31,311 nt of DNA, from positions 1 to 31,311 of the forward strand of contig CAZPAV010000033.1 in the NCBI GenBank assembly GCA_964584755.1, given 5' to 3'. Positions 7,570-16,225 of the stretch are shown piece after piece. The first letter of the stretch is position 1. Each line of letters begins with the position of its first letter. Source of the DNA: CAZPAV01 sp964584755 (GTDB lineage Bacteria; Actinomycetota; Acidimicrobiia; Spongiisociales; UBA5794). The translations under genes and the position numbers were made by a program. Under the pieces are notes generated by a model. That model was not told where the DNA came from and did not search any database. It worked only from the letters and a program-made list of their open reading frames with translations.

Positions 7570-9549
7570 ATGCGCCCCACGGAACGCTGCCACGGCGACA
7601 CGACGGCCCGTCGCCGCTTCGCCGCGGGGCGCCGCTCCCCCGGGAACGACCTCTGGTGGTCACGGCCCGGGTGGCTCCTCCTCCTCGCGGGAACCGCCGT
7701 CGCCTACACCTGGGCGCTCGACATCAACGGGTACGGGAACGCGTACTACGCCGCGGCCGCCTACGGCGGAGCGCAGAGTTGGACGGCGTGGCTGTTCGGA
7801 TCCTTCGACGCCGCCTCGTTCATCTCGGTGGACAAGCCGCCGCTGTCGCTGTGGGTCACGGGCCTGTCGGTGCGCCTCTTCGGGCTCGGGAGTTGGAGCA
7901 TCCTCCTGCCGCAGGCCCTGGCGGGAGTGGCCGCGGTGGCGATCCTCCACCACACGGTCCGACGGTGGCAGGGACCGGCGGCCGGGCTCTTGGCGGGAGC
8001 CATGCTGGCCGTCACCCCCGTCGCCGTCGTGATGTTCCGCTACAACAACCCCGACGCCATCCTCACGCTCCTGCTCGTCGCCGCGCTCGCCGTGGCCTGG
8101 TCGGCGACGCGACGAGGCAGCGCGTGGCGCCTGGCGGCCGCCGGGGCCCTCGTGGGCCTGGCGTTCCTCACCAAGACCACCCAGGCGCTCCTCGTCGTCC
8201 CGGCGATCGCGGTGACGTACCTGGTCGCCGCGCCCGCCACCCTGTGGCGCCGCCTCCTCCACGGCCTCGCCGCCGGGGCCGCCGCGGTCGCCGCCGCGGG
8301 ATGGTGGATCCTCCTCGCCGAGACCTCGCCGGCGGCGCCGTACTTCGGACAGACGACCTCCGGCTCGTTCCTCGACTACATCCTCGGGGTGAACGGCCTC
8401 GACCGCCTCTCGGGAGCCGGCCCCCCGGGTCCCGACCCGTTCGGCGGCTCCGGCGGATGGGGTCGCCTCTTCAACGAGCAGGTCGCCGGCCAGGTCTCGT
8501 GGCTCATCCCGCTCGCCGCGGCAGGACTGCTCGTGGTCGTGTGGCGGCGCCGGGGGTGGCAGGATCGCGGGGTACGCGCCGGGTGGATCCTCTGGGGCAC
8601 GACCCTCACCACCCACTTCGCCGTCTACAGCCTCATGGCGGGTGTCTTCCACCCCTACTACACGCTGTCCATGGCGCCGGCCGTCGCCGCGATCGCCGGC
8701 GCCGGAACGGTGGAGATGTGGCGGGCGTACCGGGAGCGCCACGCCTCGTGGTGGGTGCTCCCCACCGGCATCCTCGCCACCGGCGGGTGGGCGGCGGTGG
8801 TCCTGGCGCGGACCCCCGGGTTCCTGCCCTGGCTCGGCCCGGCCGTCGTCGGAGGCGCCGCCGTCACCGCGCTCGTCCTCGCCTTCGGTCGGACGGCGAG
8901 CGACCTCCCCCGCGGGCTCGGCCCCGCCGTCGTGACGCTCGCCCTCGCCGTGACGCTCGCCGGACCCGTCGCGTACGCCGCGGCGTCGATCGGCGTCGAC
9001 CACGCCGGGGGCGACCCGAAGGCGGGACCGGCGGTGACCGCCGGAACGATTCCGCCGAACGGGCCCGACGGTCGGCGTCCACCCGACGGCCGCCCCGGAC
9101 CCCCGCCGCCGCCTCGCCTCCCGGCCGCCGGTCCGAACGACGGACCGGTCCCGCGACGACCGGCCGTCCCTGCCGGTGCCGGTCCGGGACCTCCCCGAGG
9201 CGCACCGGGCCCGGACCGGCCGATCCCCGCCGAGCTCGTCACGTACCTCAGCGCACGGTACGACGGCGAGACGTGGCTGGTGGCGACCGTGGGCACCCAC
9301 CTCGCCGCGCAGCTCATCCTCGCCACCGGGGAGCCGGTCATGGCGATGGGCGGCTTCAGCGGCGACGACCCCACGCCCACCGACGAGGAGCTCACCGCCT
9401 TCGTCGCCACCGGCGCGTTGCGCTTCGTCCTCGCCCAACCGGGCCAGGACCTGCACCGGTGGACGGGGGTCGTGCGCCGTCTCTGCCGGCCCGTCGACCC
9501 GGCGGACCTCGGCGGCGTCCCCTTCGTGCTGTACGACTGTGCCGCGTGA
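7570..9549 (+). CDS. GT39-type glycosyltransferase with YkcA/B-like C-terminal domain
   Basis: The product is 659 aa from ATG 7570; the ribosome site is weak. Residues 30-480 are a polytopic GT-C fold of the ArnT/PMT family, with the early acidic motif (ALDINGYGNAYYA, D51) and the DKPP loop (88-91) followed by many transmembrane helices (FRYNNPDAIL, FLTKTTQALLV). A Pro/Gly/Arg-rich linker spans about 491-552. A soluble C-terminal domain (553-659: ELVTYLSARY, LILATGEPVMAMGGFSGDDP, ALRFVLAQPG) matches the YkcA/YkcB-type domain of actinobacterial and Bacillus homologues. Family enzymes use polyprenyl-phosphate-linked sugars and act on the outer face of the membrane. The acceptor here is unknown. 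It stands alone, divergent from the electron-transfer operon and convergent with the decarboxylase. Confidence 0.92.
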   Translation: MRPTERCHGDTTARRRFAAGRRSPGNDLWWSRPGWLLLLAGTAVAYTWALDINGYGNAYYAAAAYGGAQSWTAWLFGSFDAASFISVDKPPLSLWVTGLSVRLFGLGSWSILLPQALAGVAAVAILHHTVRRWQGPAAGLLAGAMLAVTPVAVVMFRYNNPDAILTLLLVAALAVAWSATRRGSAWRLAAAGALVGLAFLTKTTQALLVVPAIAVTYLVAAPATLWRRLLHGLAAGAAAVAAAGWWILLAETSPAAPYFGQTTSGSFLDYILGVNGLDRLSGAGPPGPDPFGGSGGWGRLFNEQVAGQVSWLIPLAAAGLLVVVWRRRGWQDRGVRAGWILWGTTLTTHFAVYSLMAGVFHPYYTLSMAPAVAAIAGAGTVEMWRAYRERHASWWVLPTGILATGGWAAVVLARTPGFLPWLGPAVVGGAAVTALVLAFGRTASDLPRGLGPAVVTLALAVTLAGPVAYAAASIGVDHAGGDPKAGPAVTAGTIPPNGPDGRRPPDGRPGPPPPPRLPAAGPNDGPVPRRPAVPAGAGPGPPRGAPGPDRPIPAELVTYLSARYDGETWLVATVGTHLAAQLILATGEPVMAMGGFSGDDPTPTDEELTAFVATGALRFVLAQPGQDLHRWTGVVRRLCRPVDPADLGGVPFVLYDCAA

Positions 9550-9566
9550 GGGGCGCCGCGGTTCCC

Positions 9567-9582
9567 GGAGACGGATGTCTCC
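9567..9582. terminator. Possible bidirectional hairpin between convergent genes
   Basis: GGAGAC-GGAT-GTCTCC forms a perfect 6 bp stem with a 4 nt loop, 18 bp after the glycosyltransferase stop and facing the convergent decarboxylase gene. There is no T tract on either strand, so it is only a weak candidate terminator. Confidence 0.3.
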
Positions 9583-9657
9583 CTCGGCCGGGGTGGTGCC
9601 CGCGCCCCCGCCCCGACCGTGCCTCCGGCCGTGCGGGCGACCGGTCGCGGCTTCCGG

Positions 9658-11049
9658 TCACCGGGTCCCTCGGCGTGGCGCATGGTTCGCCGCCGCGGCG
9701 AAGGTGGCGACGGTTCGCGCCACGTCGCCGGCGTCGGTCCGCCAGCTCGACACCGAGATGCGAACGGCGGGACGGCCCTGCCAGATCGTCGCTCCCATCC
9801 ACGCCTCCCGGCTCTCCTGGACCCGCCGGAGCACCTCCCGGGTCCGCTCGTCGTCCTCGAACCGCAGCAGCACCTGGTTCAGCTCGACGTCGTTGAGGAG
9901 CTCCACACCCGGCAGCTCGGCGAGCCCCTCGGCGAGGGCCCGGGCGTGCCCGCAGCACCGGTCCACCAACGCGGCGATGCCGCGGCGTCCCAGCGAGGCG
10001 ATCGCGGCGTAGACGGCCAGACCTCGGGCCCGCCGCGAGGCGTCCGGCGTCCATTCGATGGCGTCGTACCGGCCACCGAGCTCCGGAAGGTACGCGGCCG
10101 ACCCGCTCGTGGCGGCCCGATGCGCCTCCGGATGCGCGCACACCGCGATGCCCGAGTCGTACGGCACGTTCAACCACTTGTGGGCGTCGAACGCCCACGA
10201 GTCGGCCCGCTCGAGACCCGCGACGTGGTGGGCCAGCGAGGGGCTCGTCCGGGCCCAGATCCCGAAGGCGCCGTCGATGTGGAGCCAGGCGCCGTGCTCG
10301 GCGGCCAGGTCGGCCGCGGCGGCGATCGGATCGAAGACACCGGTGTTCACCTCGCCGGCCTGGGCCACGACGATCGTCGGCCCGCCGCCTGCGGCGAGGA
10401 CCTCACCCAGGGAGCCGACCCGCATCCGACCCCTCTCGTCCACCTCGACGAGCTCGAGCGCCGCCGTCCCGATGCCGAGCAGCCGCAGCGCCCGGTCGAC
10501 GGTCATGTGCCGGAGCGTACCGGTGACGACCCGGATCCGGGGTGCGCCCGCCAACCCCTCCTCCGCCACGTCCCACCCCGCTTCGGCCAGGACGTGGGCG
10601 CGGGCCGCCGCCAGGCACGTCACGTGCGCCATCTGACAGCCCGTCACGAACGCCGTCGACGCGGTCGCGGGCAGCCCGAGGAGCTCCTTGATCCATCCGC
10701 CGGCCACCTCCTCGACGACGGACGCCGCCGGGCTGGAGACGAACGAGAAGGCGTTCTGGTCCCACGCGGCGGCGAGCCAGTCGGCGGCGAGCGCCGCCGG
10801 CAGCTCCCCGCCGGTGACGAAACCGAAGTAACGGCCGCCGCCCACGGCGACGAGGCCGGGGTCGGCGTCTTCGGCGAGCCGCCTCACGACCGCCACGGGA
10901 TCCTGCGGCCCTTCGGGCAACGGCCCGCCGAGACGACGCCGCAGCTCGTCGGCCTCGATCCGTGGCACCACCGGACGGTCGTCGACACCCCGCAGGTACT
11001 CGATCGCCAGCTCGGCGGTCAGATGGAGCAGCCGGTCGAGATCCTCCAT
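9658..11049 (-). CDS. PLP-dependent group II amino acid decarboxylase family protein
   Basis: The product is 463 aa from ATG 11049, full length for the aromatic-L-amino-acid/glutamate decarboxylase family. Key positions are visible: a His that would stack on the cofactor in LRHMTVDRAL (H181), the ring-nitrogen aspartate in HIDGAFG (D259), and the Schiff-base lysine in DAHKWLNVPYDSG (K291). The phosphate-binding region corresponds to TGCQMAHVTCLAAAR. The reaction is expected to be removal of an amino acid carboxylate to give an amine, but the family also includes aldehyde synthases and other enzymes, and I cannot read the substrate. HIDGAFG replaces the commoner HVDAAYAG/HVDAAWGG. It is monocistronic, convergent with the glycosyltransferase, and 143 bp from the citrate synthase gene. 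Confidence 0.9.
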   Translation of the reverse strand: MEDLDRLLHLTAELAIEYLRGVDDRPVVPRIEADELRRRLGGPLPEGPQDPVAVVRRLAEDADPGLVAVGGGRYFGFVTGGELPAALAADWLAAAWDQNAFSFVSSPAASVVEEVAGGWIKELLGLPATASTAFVTGCQMAHVTCLAAARAHVLAEAGWDVAEEGLAGAPRIRVVTGTLRHMTVDRALRLLGIGTAALELVEVDERGRMRVGSLGEVLAAGGGPTIVVAQAGEVNTGVFDPIAAAADLAAEHGAWLHIDGAFGIWARTSPSLAHHVAGLERADSWAFDAHKWLNVPYDSGIAVCAHPEAHRAATSGSAAYLPELGGRYDAIEWTPDASRRARGLAVYAAIASLGRRGIAALVDRCCGHARALAEGLAELPGVELLNDVELNQVLLRFEDDERTREVLRRVQESREAWMGATIWQGRPAVRISVSSWRTDAGDVARTVATFAAAANHAPRRGTR

Positions 11050-11192
11050 CGGGGCACCCTAACGCGCTTCGGACACGGGTTCCGCACCGTCGCGCACCCC
11101 GCCCGGGTCGTCGTCGTCGGATCCCGGACGGCGCGGAGGCCCCTCGTGGTCGCCGCGTTCCGGCTTCTCGGTGGGCCCCGGGGAAGCGACCT

Positions 11193-12368
11193 TCAGGCGT
11201 GGTCCGCCGGCTCGGGTCCGACGTAGGCGGCCCGCAGGCGGAGGGGTTTCTCGTGGAGGGCCTCGATGGCGTGGGCGACCCAGCCGGCCGTGCGGGCGAC
11301 GGCGAACATGAGCTCGCCGCTGCGCGGGATGAGGTCGAACGCGAGGGTGAGCGCGGCGAGTCCACAGTCGACGTTCGGGAGCGGGAGACCGGCCCGGAGG
11401 GCGGCGACCTCGAGCCGGTCGAGCACGTCGAGGACCGGCGCCTCGGGCCGGGTGGCGGCGATGTGGTCCCGCAGCGCCCGGTACCGGGGGTCCCCGTCGG
11501 GGTAGAGCGGGTGGCCGAGTCCCGGCATCGCCTCGCCGGTCGTTCCCATCGCGGCGACGATCCGGTCGACGGGATCGCGGTCGCGCATCCGCCGGAGGAG
11601 GTCCTCGACCCGGGTCGAGGCGCCGCCGTGCCACGTTCCCCCCAGAACGGCGAGGCCGGCACCGAGGACGCCGCAGAGATCGGCGCGGTAGGCGGCGGCG
11701 AGCCGGGCGGCCGTCGTCGAGGGAGCCAGCCCGTGATCGGCGAGGAGCACGAGGGCGACATCGACGGCGGCCACCATCGCCGGGTCGGGGCGCTCGGTGA
11801 CCCGGGCGGCGACCCGGGCGGCCAGGGACGACCCCTCCCCCGGGGCGCGTGCCGGCAGACTCCTCACGAGCGACGCGATGAGGGTCGGTGCGGTGGCCGC
11901 TGCCGGAGCCGCGGCCACGTGGGGGCCGAGGGTGGCGACGACGAGCCGCAGCCGGTCGATCGGTCCGGCGGTGGCCGCGAGGTGCCGTTGGACCTTCGCC
12001 CCCAGCGAGACCCACGCCTCGTCGGCCTCCCAGGAGGGATCGGCGTCGGGGAGGCGTCCCGTCCACAGCAGCTCGGCGACGCTCTCGAAGGCGGAGCTGC
12101 CCGCCAGCTCGAGGACGTCGTGGCCCAGGTAGGCGAGCCGTCCACCGTCGATGAGGGTGAGCGCCGAGTCGATGCGAAGCTCCGGGGGGCGGCGTCTCGC
12201 CCGTCCCGCCCGGAAGGCCTCCACCTCCTCCCGGGAGAACCAGCTTCCGCCCGCGCCGCGGCGGACCGCCGGCGCGAGGAAGCCCCGGCTCACGTAGGCG
12301 TAGACGGTGGCGGGCTTCACCCGCAGCAGGCGAGCCACCTCGGCGGTGGCGATGAGGTCGTCGCCCAT
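11193..12368 (-). CDS. Citrate synthase-like enzyme with N-terminal HTH DNA-binding domain
   Basis: The product is 391 aa from ATG 12368. A TTG at 12380 is in frame, but the ATG begins directly before the HTH domain. Residues 5-55 form a MerR/excisionase-type helix-turn-helix with wing (IATAEVARLLRVKPATVYAYVSRGFL, then GGSWFSREEVEAF). The rest is a citrate synthase fold with both catalytic histidines (TWHGGAS, GLGHPLYPDGDPRY), the aspartate in LPNVDCG, and the C-terminal RTAGWVAHAIEALHEKPLRLRAAYVGP. It should condense acetyl-CoA (or propionyl-CoA) with oxaloacetate. The HTH suggests it also binds DNA, possibly the repeated palindrome directly upstream, and so could control itself and the divergent paralogue. 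No Shine-Dalgarno is visible before ATG 12368, so a leaderless or near-leaderless transcript is possible. Confidence 0.88.
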   Translation of the reverse strand: MGDDLIATAEVARLLRVKPATVYAYVSRGFLAPAVRRGAGGSWFSREEVEAFRAGRARRRPPELRIDSALTLIDGGRLAYLGHDVLELAGSSAFESVAELLWTGRLPDADPSWEADEAWVSLGAKVQRHLAATAGPIDRLRLVVATLGPHVAAAPAAATAPTLIASLVRSLPARAPGEGSSLAARVAARVTERPDPAMVAAVDVALVLLADHGLAPSTTAARLAAAYRADLCGVLGAGLAVLGGTWHGGASTRVEDLLRRMRDRDPVDRIVAAMGTTGEAMPGLGHPLYPDGDPRYRALRDHIAATRPEAPVLDVLDRLEVAALRAGLPLPNVDCGLAALTLAFDLIPRSGELMFAVARTAGWVAHAIEALHEKPLRLRAAYVGPEPADHA

Positions 12369-12450
12369 GTTGACCGTCAATATTGATCAATGCTCCACGA
12401 TTCGTCAATATCGAGGCGGGAACACCCGACGGCGAGCTGCGGAGGAGATC
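12369..12450. promoter_or_regulatory. Divergent citrate-synthase control region with repeated TCAATATYGA
   Basis: This 82 bp gap is strikingly AT-rich for the locus. It contains the perfect palindrome TCAATATTGA at 12377-12386 and a near copy, TCAATATCGA, at 12405-12414. The matching 11-mers beginning with G start 28 bp apart, close to three helical turns, on the same face of DNA. TTGATCAA (12383-12390) overlaps the first. A plausible operator pair for the HTH-citrate synthase encoded alongside. GGAGGAG at 12441-12447 is the ribosome site of the plus-strand gene. Confidence 0.6.
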
Positions 12451-13605
12451 ATGACGAGCGAGGACGTTCGAACCCCACCCGGACTCGAGGGAGTGGTCGT
12501 CGCCGAGACGCAGCTCGGCGGCGTCCGCGGCGAGGAGGGCTTCTTCCACTATCGACGGTATGCGGCCACCGAGCTCGCCGCCTCCTACGGCCTCGAGGAC
12601 ATCTGGTACCTCCTCCATCGGGGCGACCTGCCGACCGTGGCGGAGGCCGCGGCCTTCCGGCGACGGGTCGGCCGCCTGCGCGACCTCCCCGAACCGGTCC
12701 TCGACCTCGTAGCGCGCATCGCCGCCACCGGCCGGGACGTCCGTGCTCTCGCCTGGCTCCGCACCGCGGTGTCGCTGTGCGCCCAACATCTCGAGCTCGC
12801 ACCCTGGTTGGGGCGGGACCGGGAGCGGCTCGCCGCCGAGGCGATCCGCCTCGCCGCCGTCGTCCCCACGCTGGTCGCCGCCGGCTGGCGCGCCCGCCAG
12901 GGCCACCCACCGGTCCCCCCCGACCCGGAGCGGAGTGTCGCCGCCGACCTCCTCCACATGCTGCACGGCACCGACCCGAGCCCGCTCGCCGTCGCCGCGC
13001 TCGACCGCTACCTCACCCTCACCGTCGATCACGGCCTCAACGCCTCGACCTTCGCCGCCCGCACCGTCGTCTCCACCGGCGCCGACCTCGGATCGGGTCT
13101 CGTCGCCGCCCTCGCCGCCCTCTCCGGACCGCTCCACGGCGGTGCCCCGCTCCACGCCCTGCGCATGCTGAGGGAGATCGGCACCCCGGAGCGGGCCGAG
13201 GCCTGGCTCCGGGACGCCCTCACCCGAGGTGAGCGGATCATGGGCTTCGGGCACCGCGTCTACCGGACCGAGGACCCCCGCTCGGTGGCGCTCCGGCGGG
13301 TCGCCCTGGGCTTCGACGATCCTCTCGTCGAACTCGCCGCCGAGGTGGAGCGCACCGCGCTGCGGCTCCTGGCCGAACACCGGCCCGGCCGCAGGCTGCG
13401 GACGAACGTCGAGTACTACGCCGGCGTCGTCCTGCACCTCTGCGGTATCCCCGACCCGCTCCTCCCCGCCTGCTTCGCGGTGAGCCGCAGCATCGGCTGG
13501 ACCGCCCACGTCCTCGAGCAGACCGCACACAACCGTCTCGTCCGGCCCAAGGCCGCCTACGTGGGACCACCGGCGCCCCAACCGGTCCCGGCACCCGGCC
13601 GGTGA
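12451..13605 (+). CDS. citA: Citrate synthase 2 (CitA-like)
   Basis: The product is 384 aa. ATG 12451 has an ideal GGAGGAG site; the frame runs further upstream but into the shared control region. The citrate synthase fold is complete. H194 lies in TVDHGLNASTF, H229 in GPLHGGAP and H268 in GFGHRVYRTEDPR, followed by the C-terminal SIGWTAHVLEQTAHNRLVRPKAAYVGP. At the third catalytic position, usually Asp in NVDFYSG, this protein has Glu (NVEYYAG, E321). From memory, some actinobacterial CitA-type synthases also carry NVE, so it may be a subfamily feature rather than a defect. The reaction is condensation of acyl-CoA with oxaloacetate; methylcitrate synthesis is an alternative. It is divergent from the HTH-bearing paralogue and probably co-regulated with it. 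Confidence 0.88.
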   Translation: MTSEDVRTPPGLEGVVVAETQLGGVRGEEGFFHYRRYAATELAASYGLEDIWYLLHRGDLPTVAEAAAFRRRVGRLRDLPEPVLDLVARIAATGRDVRALAWLRTAVSLCAQHLELAPWLGRDRERLAAEAIRLAAVVPTLVAAGWRARQGHPPVPPDPERSVAADLLHMLHGTDPSPLAVAALDRYLTLTVDHGLNASTFAARTVVSTGADLGSGLVAALAALSGPLHGGAPLHALRMLREIGTPERAEAWLRDALTRGERIMGFGHRVYRTEDPRSVALRRVALGFDDPLVELAAEVERTALRLLAEHRPGRRLRTNVEYYAGVVLHLCGIPDPLLPACFAVSRSIGWTAHVLEQTAHNRLVRPKAAYVGPPAPQPVPAPGR

Positions 13606-13646
13606 GCAGGGACCGAGCTCGTCGACACCCCGCACTCGAAGGGGCG

Positions 13647-14804
13647 TCAACGGTCCCGGTTCCTCCGGGGCTCCGGGGGGACCGCCTGCAGGTGACGGAG
13701 CGGCCGGCCGGTGAGCCGACGGCACTGTTCGGCGAGGTGGGTCCGGTGCAAGCCGGGCCGGTTGGCGGCGGCGAAGACCCGGTAGGCGGCCTCCTTCCCG
13801 TCCCGGGCCAGGGCCGACTCGGCCATGGCGACGATCGGCCTCCAGTGGTCGCTGCCGATGCGCCGGGCGGCGTCCGCGAAACGGTCGGTACGGCCGGTGG
13901 CGATGAGCAGCCAGGCGACCTGACAGACCGCCTCGTCGGCCGCCCAACGGAGGTGGACCTGGCGATGCTCCCGCTCCAGGTCGAGGAGGATCCCTGCCAG
14001 CGCGTCGACCTCCTCGGGGGCCACCTGCTCGAAGGACAGGGCCTCCCGTCGGAACCCCAGCCCGTACTGCTCCCACACGAGCAACTCGCAGAGGTCCCGG
14101 TGATAGACGTCGGGGTCGATGCCGGTGTGACGCCACTCGATCTCCAGGTACGTCTCCCACACGTCGTCGCGGAACCGGCCGACCTCCCCGTAGGAGTCGT
14201 CGGCCCGTTCCATCAGCTCGATGAGCGCCGTGTGCGCCGCCCGGTAGAGGGCGAGCCGCTCGGCGACCGGCAGACGGGGCCGGTCGAGACGCTCCAGGCG
14301 GGCTTCGAGGGTGGCGACCTTCTCGAAGGTGGCGTCGGCGGAGACGAGATGCTTCACCTCCACCGCCCTCCGGAATCGCTCGTACCAGGGCCGGGGCGAC
14401 ACCGGGAACGCTCCCCAGGAGCCGTAACGGGCCCGTCGCGCCAGGCGGACCCGGGGGGTCTCGATCATCGCCTCGGTCTTCGCCCGACGCTCGATCCCGG
14501 TGACGGCCACCTTGCGACGGGCCTTGGCCACGAGGGTGCGGTCGGCGAGATGCTCCGCGGTGACGAGGTCCTCGGGTTCGACGCCGACCTCCCGGAGACG
14601 CCGCCGCAGGTCGACGAGATGCGACCACTTCGCCTCGGCGGCGCGACCGCCGTGGAGGACGCCCATGTCGCCGATCAGCCGTTCCTCGAAGCGGTCGAGG
14701 TCACCGTCGTAGTCGAGGAGGACGACGAGACACATCCACAGGTCCCAGTGGCACCACGGTCCCTGCCACGGTTCCGGTCCGAAGACGGGGGGACGGCGGG
14801 TCAT
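13647..14804 (-). CDS. Unrecognised 385-aa protein, second gene of a pair
   Basis: I do not recognise a family. The product is 385 aa from ATG 14804, only 4 bp after the upstream stop, so the two are co-translated. The protein is rich in Arg, Glu and Trp, has no signal peptide or membrane helix, and appears largely alpha-helical. The N-terminal part holds WCHWDLWMCLVVLLDYDGDLDRFEERLIGD and a basic segment (KARRKVAVTGIERRAKTEAM, about 93-112). The C-terminal 200 residues look like helical, TPR-like repeats (RTDRFADAARRIGSDHWRPIVAMAESALARDGKEAAYRVFAAAN), where 'AYRVFAAANRPGLHRTHLAEQCRRLTG' resembles repeat regions of SWIM/DUF-type proteins. Such a domain suggests protein-protein contacts, but this is inference. 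Codon composition and strong GC skew at third positions support real coding. Confidence 0.7.
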   Translation of the reverse strand: MTRRPPVFGPEPWQGPWCHWDLWMCLVVLLDYDGDLDRFEERLIGDMGVLHGGRAAEAKWSHLVDLRRRLREVGVEPEDLVTAEHLADRTLVAKARRKVAVTGIERRAKTEAMIETPRVRLARRARYGSWGAFPVSPRPWYERFRRAVEVKHLVSADATFEKVATLEARLERLDRPRLPVAERLALYRAAHTALIELMERADDSYGEVGRFRDDVWETYLEIEWRHTGIDPDVYHRDLCELLVWEQYGLGFRREALSFEQVAPEEVDALAGILLDLEREHRQVHLRWAADEAVCQVAWLLIATGRTDRFADAARRIGSDHWRPIVAMAESALARDGKEAAYRVFAAANRPGLHRTHLAEQCRRLTGRPLRHLQAVPPEPRRNRDR

Positions 14805-14808
14805 CCGG

Positions 14809-16131
14809 TCACCACGGCGTCGACCGGGGGCCGGTCGCGGCGACTCGGAGCTGCTCCAGCAAGGTCGCCTCGCCGAATCCGGTGAGCCGGGTGGTCCGGG
14901 ACCTCCAGTCGCCTGCTCCTTCGACGCCGCCGAGGACCCGCAGCGGTCGCCACGTCTGCCACCAGGCCCGGAGCACGACCCGCGAGTCGGGCGGCTGACC
15001 GTCGGCCTGCCAACCGGCCTCGCCGAGGAGTGTCGTCGCCTCGGCCTCCAGCGTCCGGTCCTCGTGTTCCCCCTCCAGGAGGAGCAGGGTGTAGACCTCC
15101 GCCACCGCCCGGGGCCACGCTCCGTCGCTCAGGCCGGCCGCCGTCACCCGCCACCCCGCCTCGAGGTCTGCCCGCATGCGTCGCCCCAGCCGGGTGAGGC
15201 GGAGCTCCCGTCCCCGCCGCCGCACCGCCCCCACCCTCCGCAACAGGTCGTGCAGCTCGTGCAGCTCCCCCAGCTCGGTCTCGCTGCGGGGCGCCCGCTC
15301 CGTCCATCCCAGGTTCCAGGAGAACCGCTCCCAGCCCTCTCGGACCATGGCGGTCGGCAGATACCCAGCCTGGGTGAGCCGGAGCTCCGCGTCCACCCGC
15401 TCCAGGAACCAGGTGACCGGTTCCATGCGTTCTGCGACGTCGCCGGGAACCGGGACCGGGTGGAGGAGGCGGTTGACGTGGCGGGAACGCAGTCCGTGCA
15501 GGACCGGACTGCGCCGTTCCACGGTGCGCACCCAGTCCTGGAGGCGCTCGGTGAGGATGGCCGTGCGGTATGTCTGCCCGGGGAGGGTGGGATGGGGAGC
15601 GTCGAGCGCCCCGGCGGTGACCTCCGCCGCCGTCGTCTTCCAGCCCCGGCGGCCCGGGACGAGCCGGCCCTCGATCATCGCCTCCTCGAGGGCTCGCTCG
15701 ACGGTGGCTCGAGCTGCGGCCTCCTCCAGTCCCATCACCTCACCCCACTGGAAGTCCTCGAGGTCGGGCGGGTCCACCCCCGACCCCCGGTACGCCTTCC
15801 GAAACGCCCTGAACCCCGCCCGAGGGGAGGTGGCGTACGCCTCGAGGATCCTCGCCGTCTCCGGACTGCGACACACCACGGCGTAGCGAGGCAGGCCGAG
15901 ACGGTCGAACACCTCGGCGGCGACGTCGAGGACCGCAGCGCGCCGCGCCGCAGGACCGGACCACTTCAGCGGCAGCTCGTACCAGGCGAAACGCTGCACC
16001 CCGGCGAGGTCGATCACGTCGACGTCTGCCCCGGCGGTGAGCCACTCCACGACCGCCTCCGCGGTGCGGGCGCGTTCGCGGTCGTGCGCCGCCATCTCCG
16101 CCACCACCCGCCGCAACCGATCGTCGTCCAT
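14809..16131 (-). CDS. Unrecognised 440-aa protein with possible winged-helix segment
   Basis: I do not recognise the family as a whole. The product is 440 aa from ATG 16131 and appears soluble. The first 80 residues are helical (DRLRRVVAEMAAHDRERARTAEAV; VIDLAGVQRFAWYELPLKW). The middle has repeated helix-rich units with conserved-looking Trp/Tyr (WERFSWNLGW). A stretch at about 290-335 (ELHELHDLLRRVGAVRRRGRELRLTRLGRRM) reads like a winged-helix module: helices, then a basic beta-hairpin and LTRLGR. A similar sequence-level pattern occurs in some plasmid pRiA4b ORF-3-like actinobacterial proteins, but I cannot confirm kinship. It is the first gene of a two-gene unit with the 385-aa protein and is separated by 94 bp from the UspA/CBS gene. 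Function unknown; a regulator or nucleic-acid-associated protein is one possibility. Confidence 0.7.
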   Translation of the reverse strand: MDDDRLRRVVAEMAAHDRERARTAEAVVEWLTAGADVDVIDLAGVQRFAWYELPLKWSGPAARRAAVLDVAAEVFDRLGLPRYAVVCRSPETARILEAYATSPRAGFRAFRKAYRGSGVDPPDLEDFQWGEVMGLEEAAARATVERALEEAMIEGRLVPGRRGWKTTAAEVTAGALDAPHPTLPGQTYRTAILTERLQDWVRTVERRSPVLHGLRSRHVNRLLHPVPVPGDVAERMEPVTWFLERVDAELRLTQAGYLPTAMVREGWERFSWNLGWTERAPRSETELGELHELHDLLRRVGAVRRRGRELRLTRLGRRMRADLEAGWRVTAAGLSDGAWPRAVAEVYTLLLLEGEHEDRTLEAEATTLLGEAGWQADGQPPDSRVVLRAWWQTWRPLRVLGGVEGAGDWRSRTTRLTGFGEATLLEQLRVAATGPRSTPW

Positions 16132-16225
16132 GGCGCGAGGAGCCTACCGGGACGCAGGAGGGGACGGCGGGTGCCGTCGTCCCCGGGGCCGGCTCGCTGG
16201 GGAAGCGGCGAGTGGGACGGGGTGG

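Noticed and set aside
7374..9896. 840-aa plus-strand open frame
   Set aside because: It is the +1-shifted shadow of the GT39 gene; Arg/Pro-rich with no transmembrane pattern, while the other frame has clear family motifs.
11059..14628. Very long minus-strand open frame of 1189 aa
   Set aside because: It runs antisense or out of frame through the two citrate synthases and the 385-aa gene; its translation is Arg/Pro/Gly-rich with no domain. GC-rich DNA gives such shadow frames.
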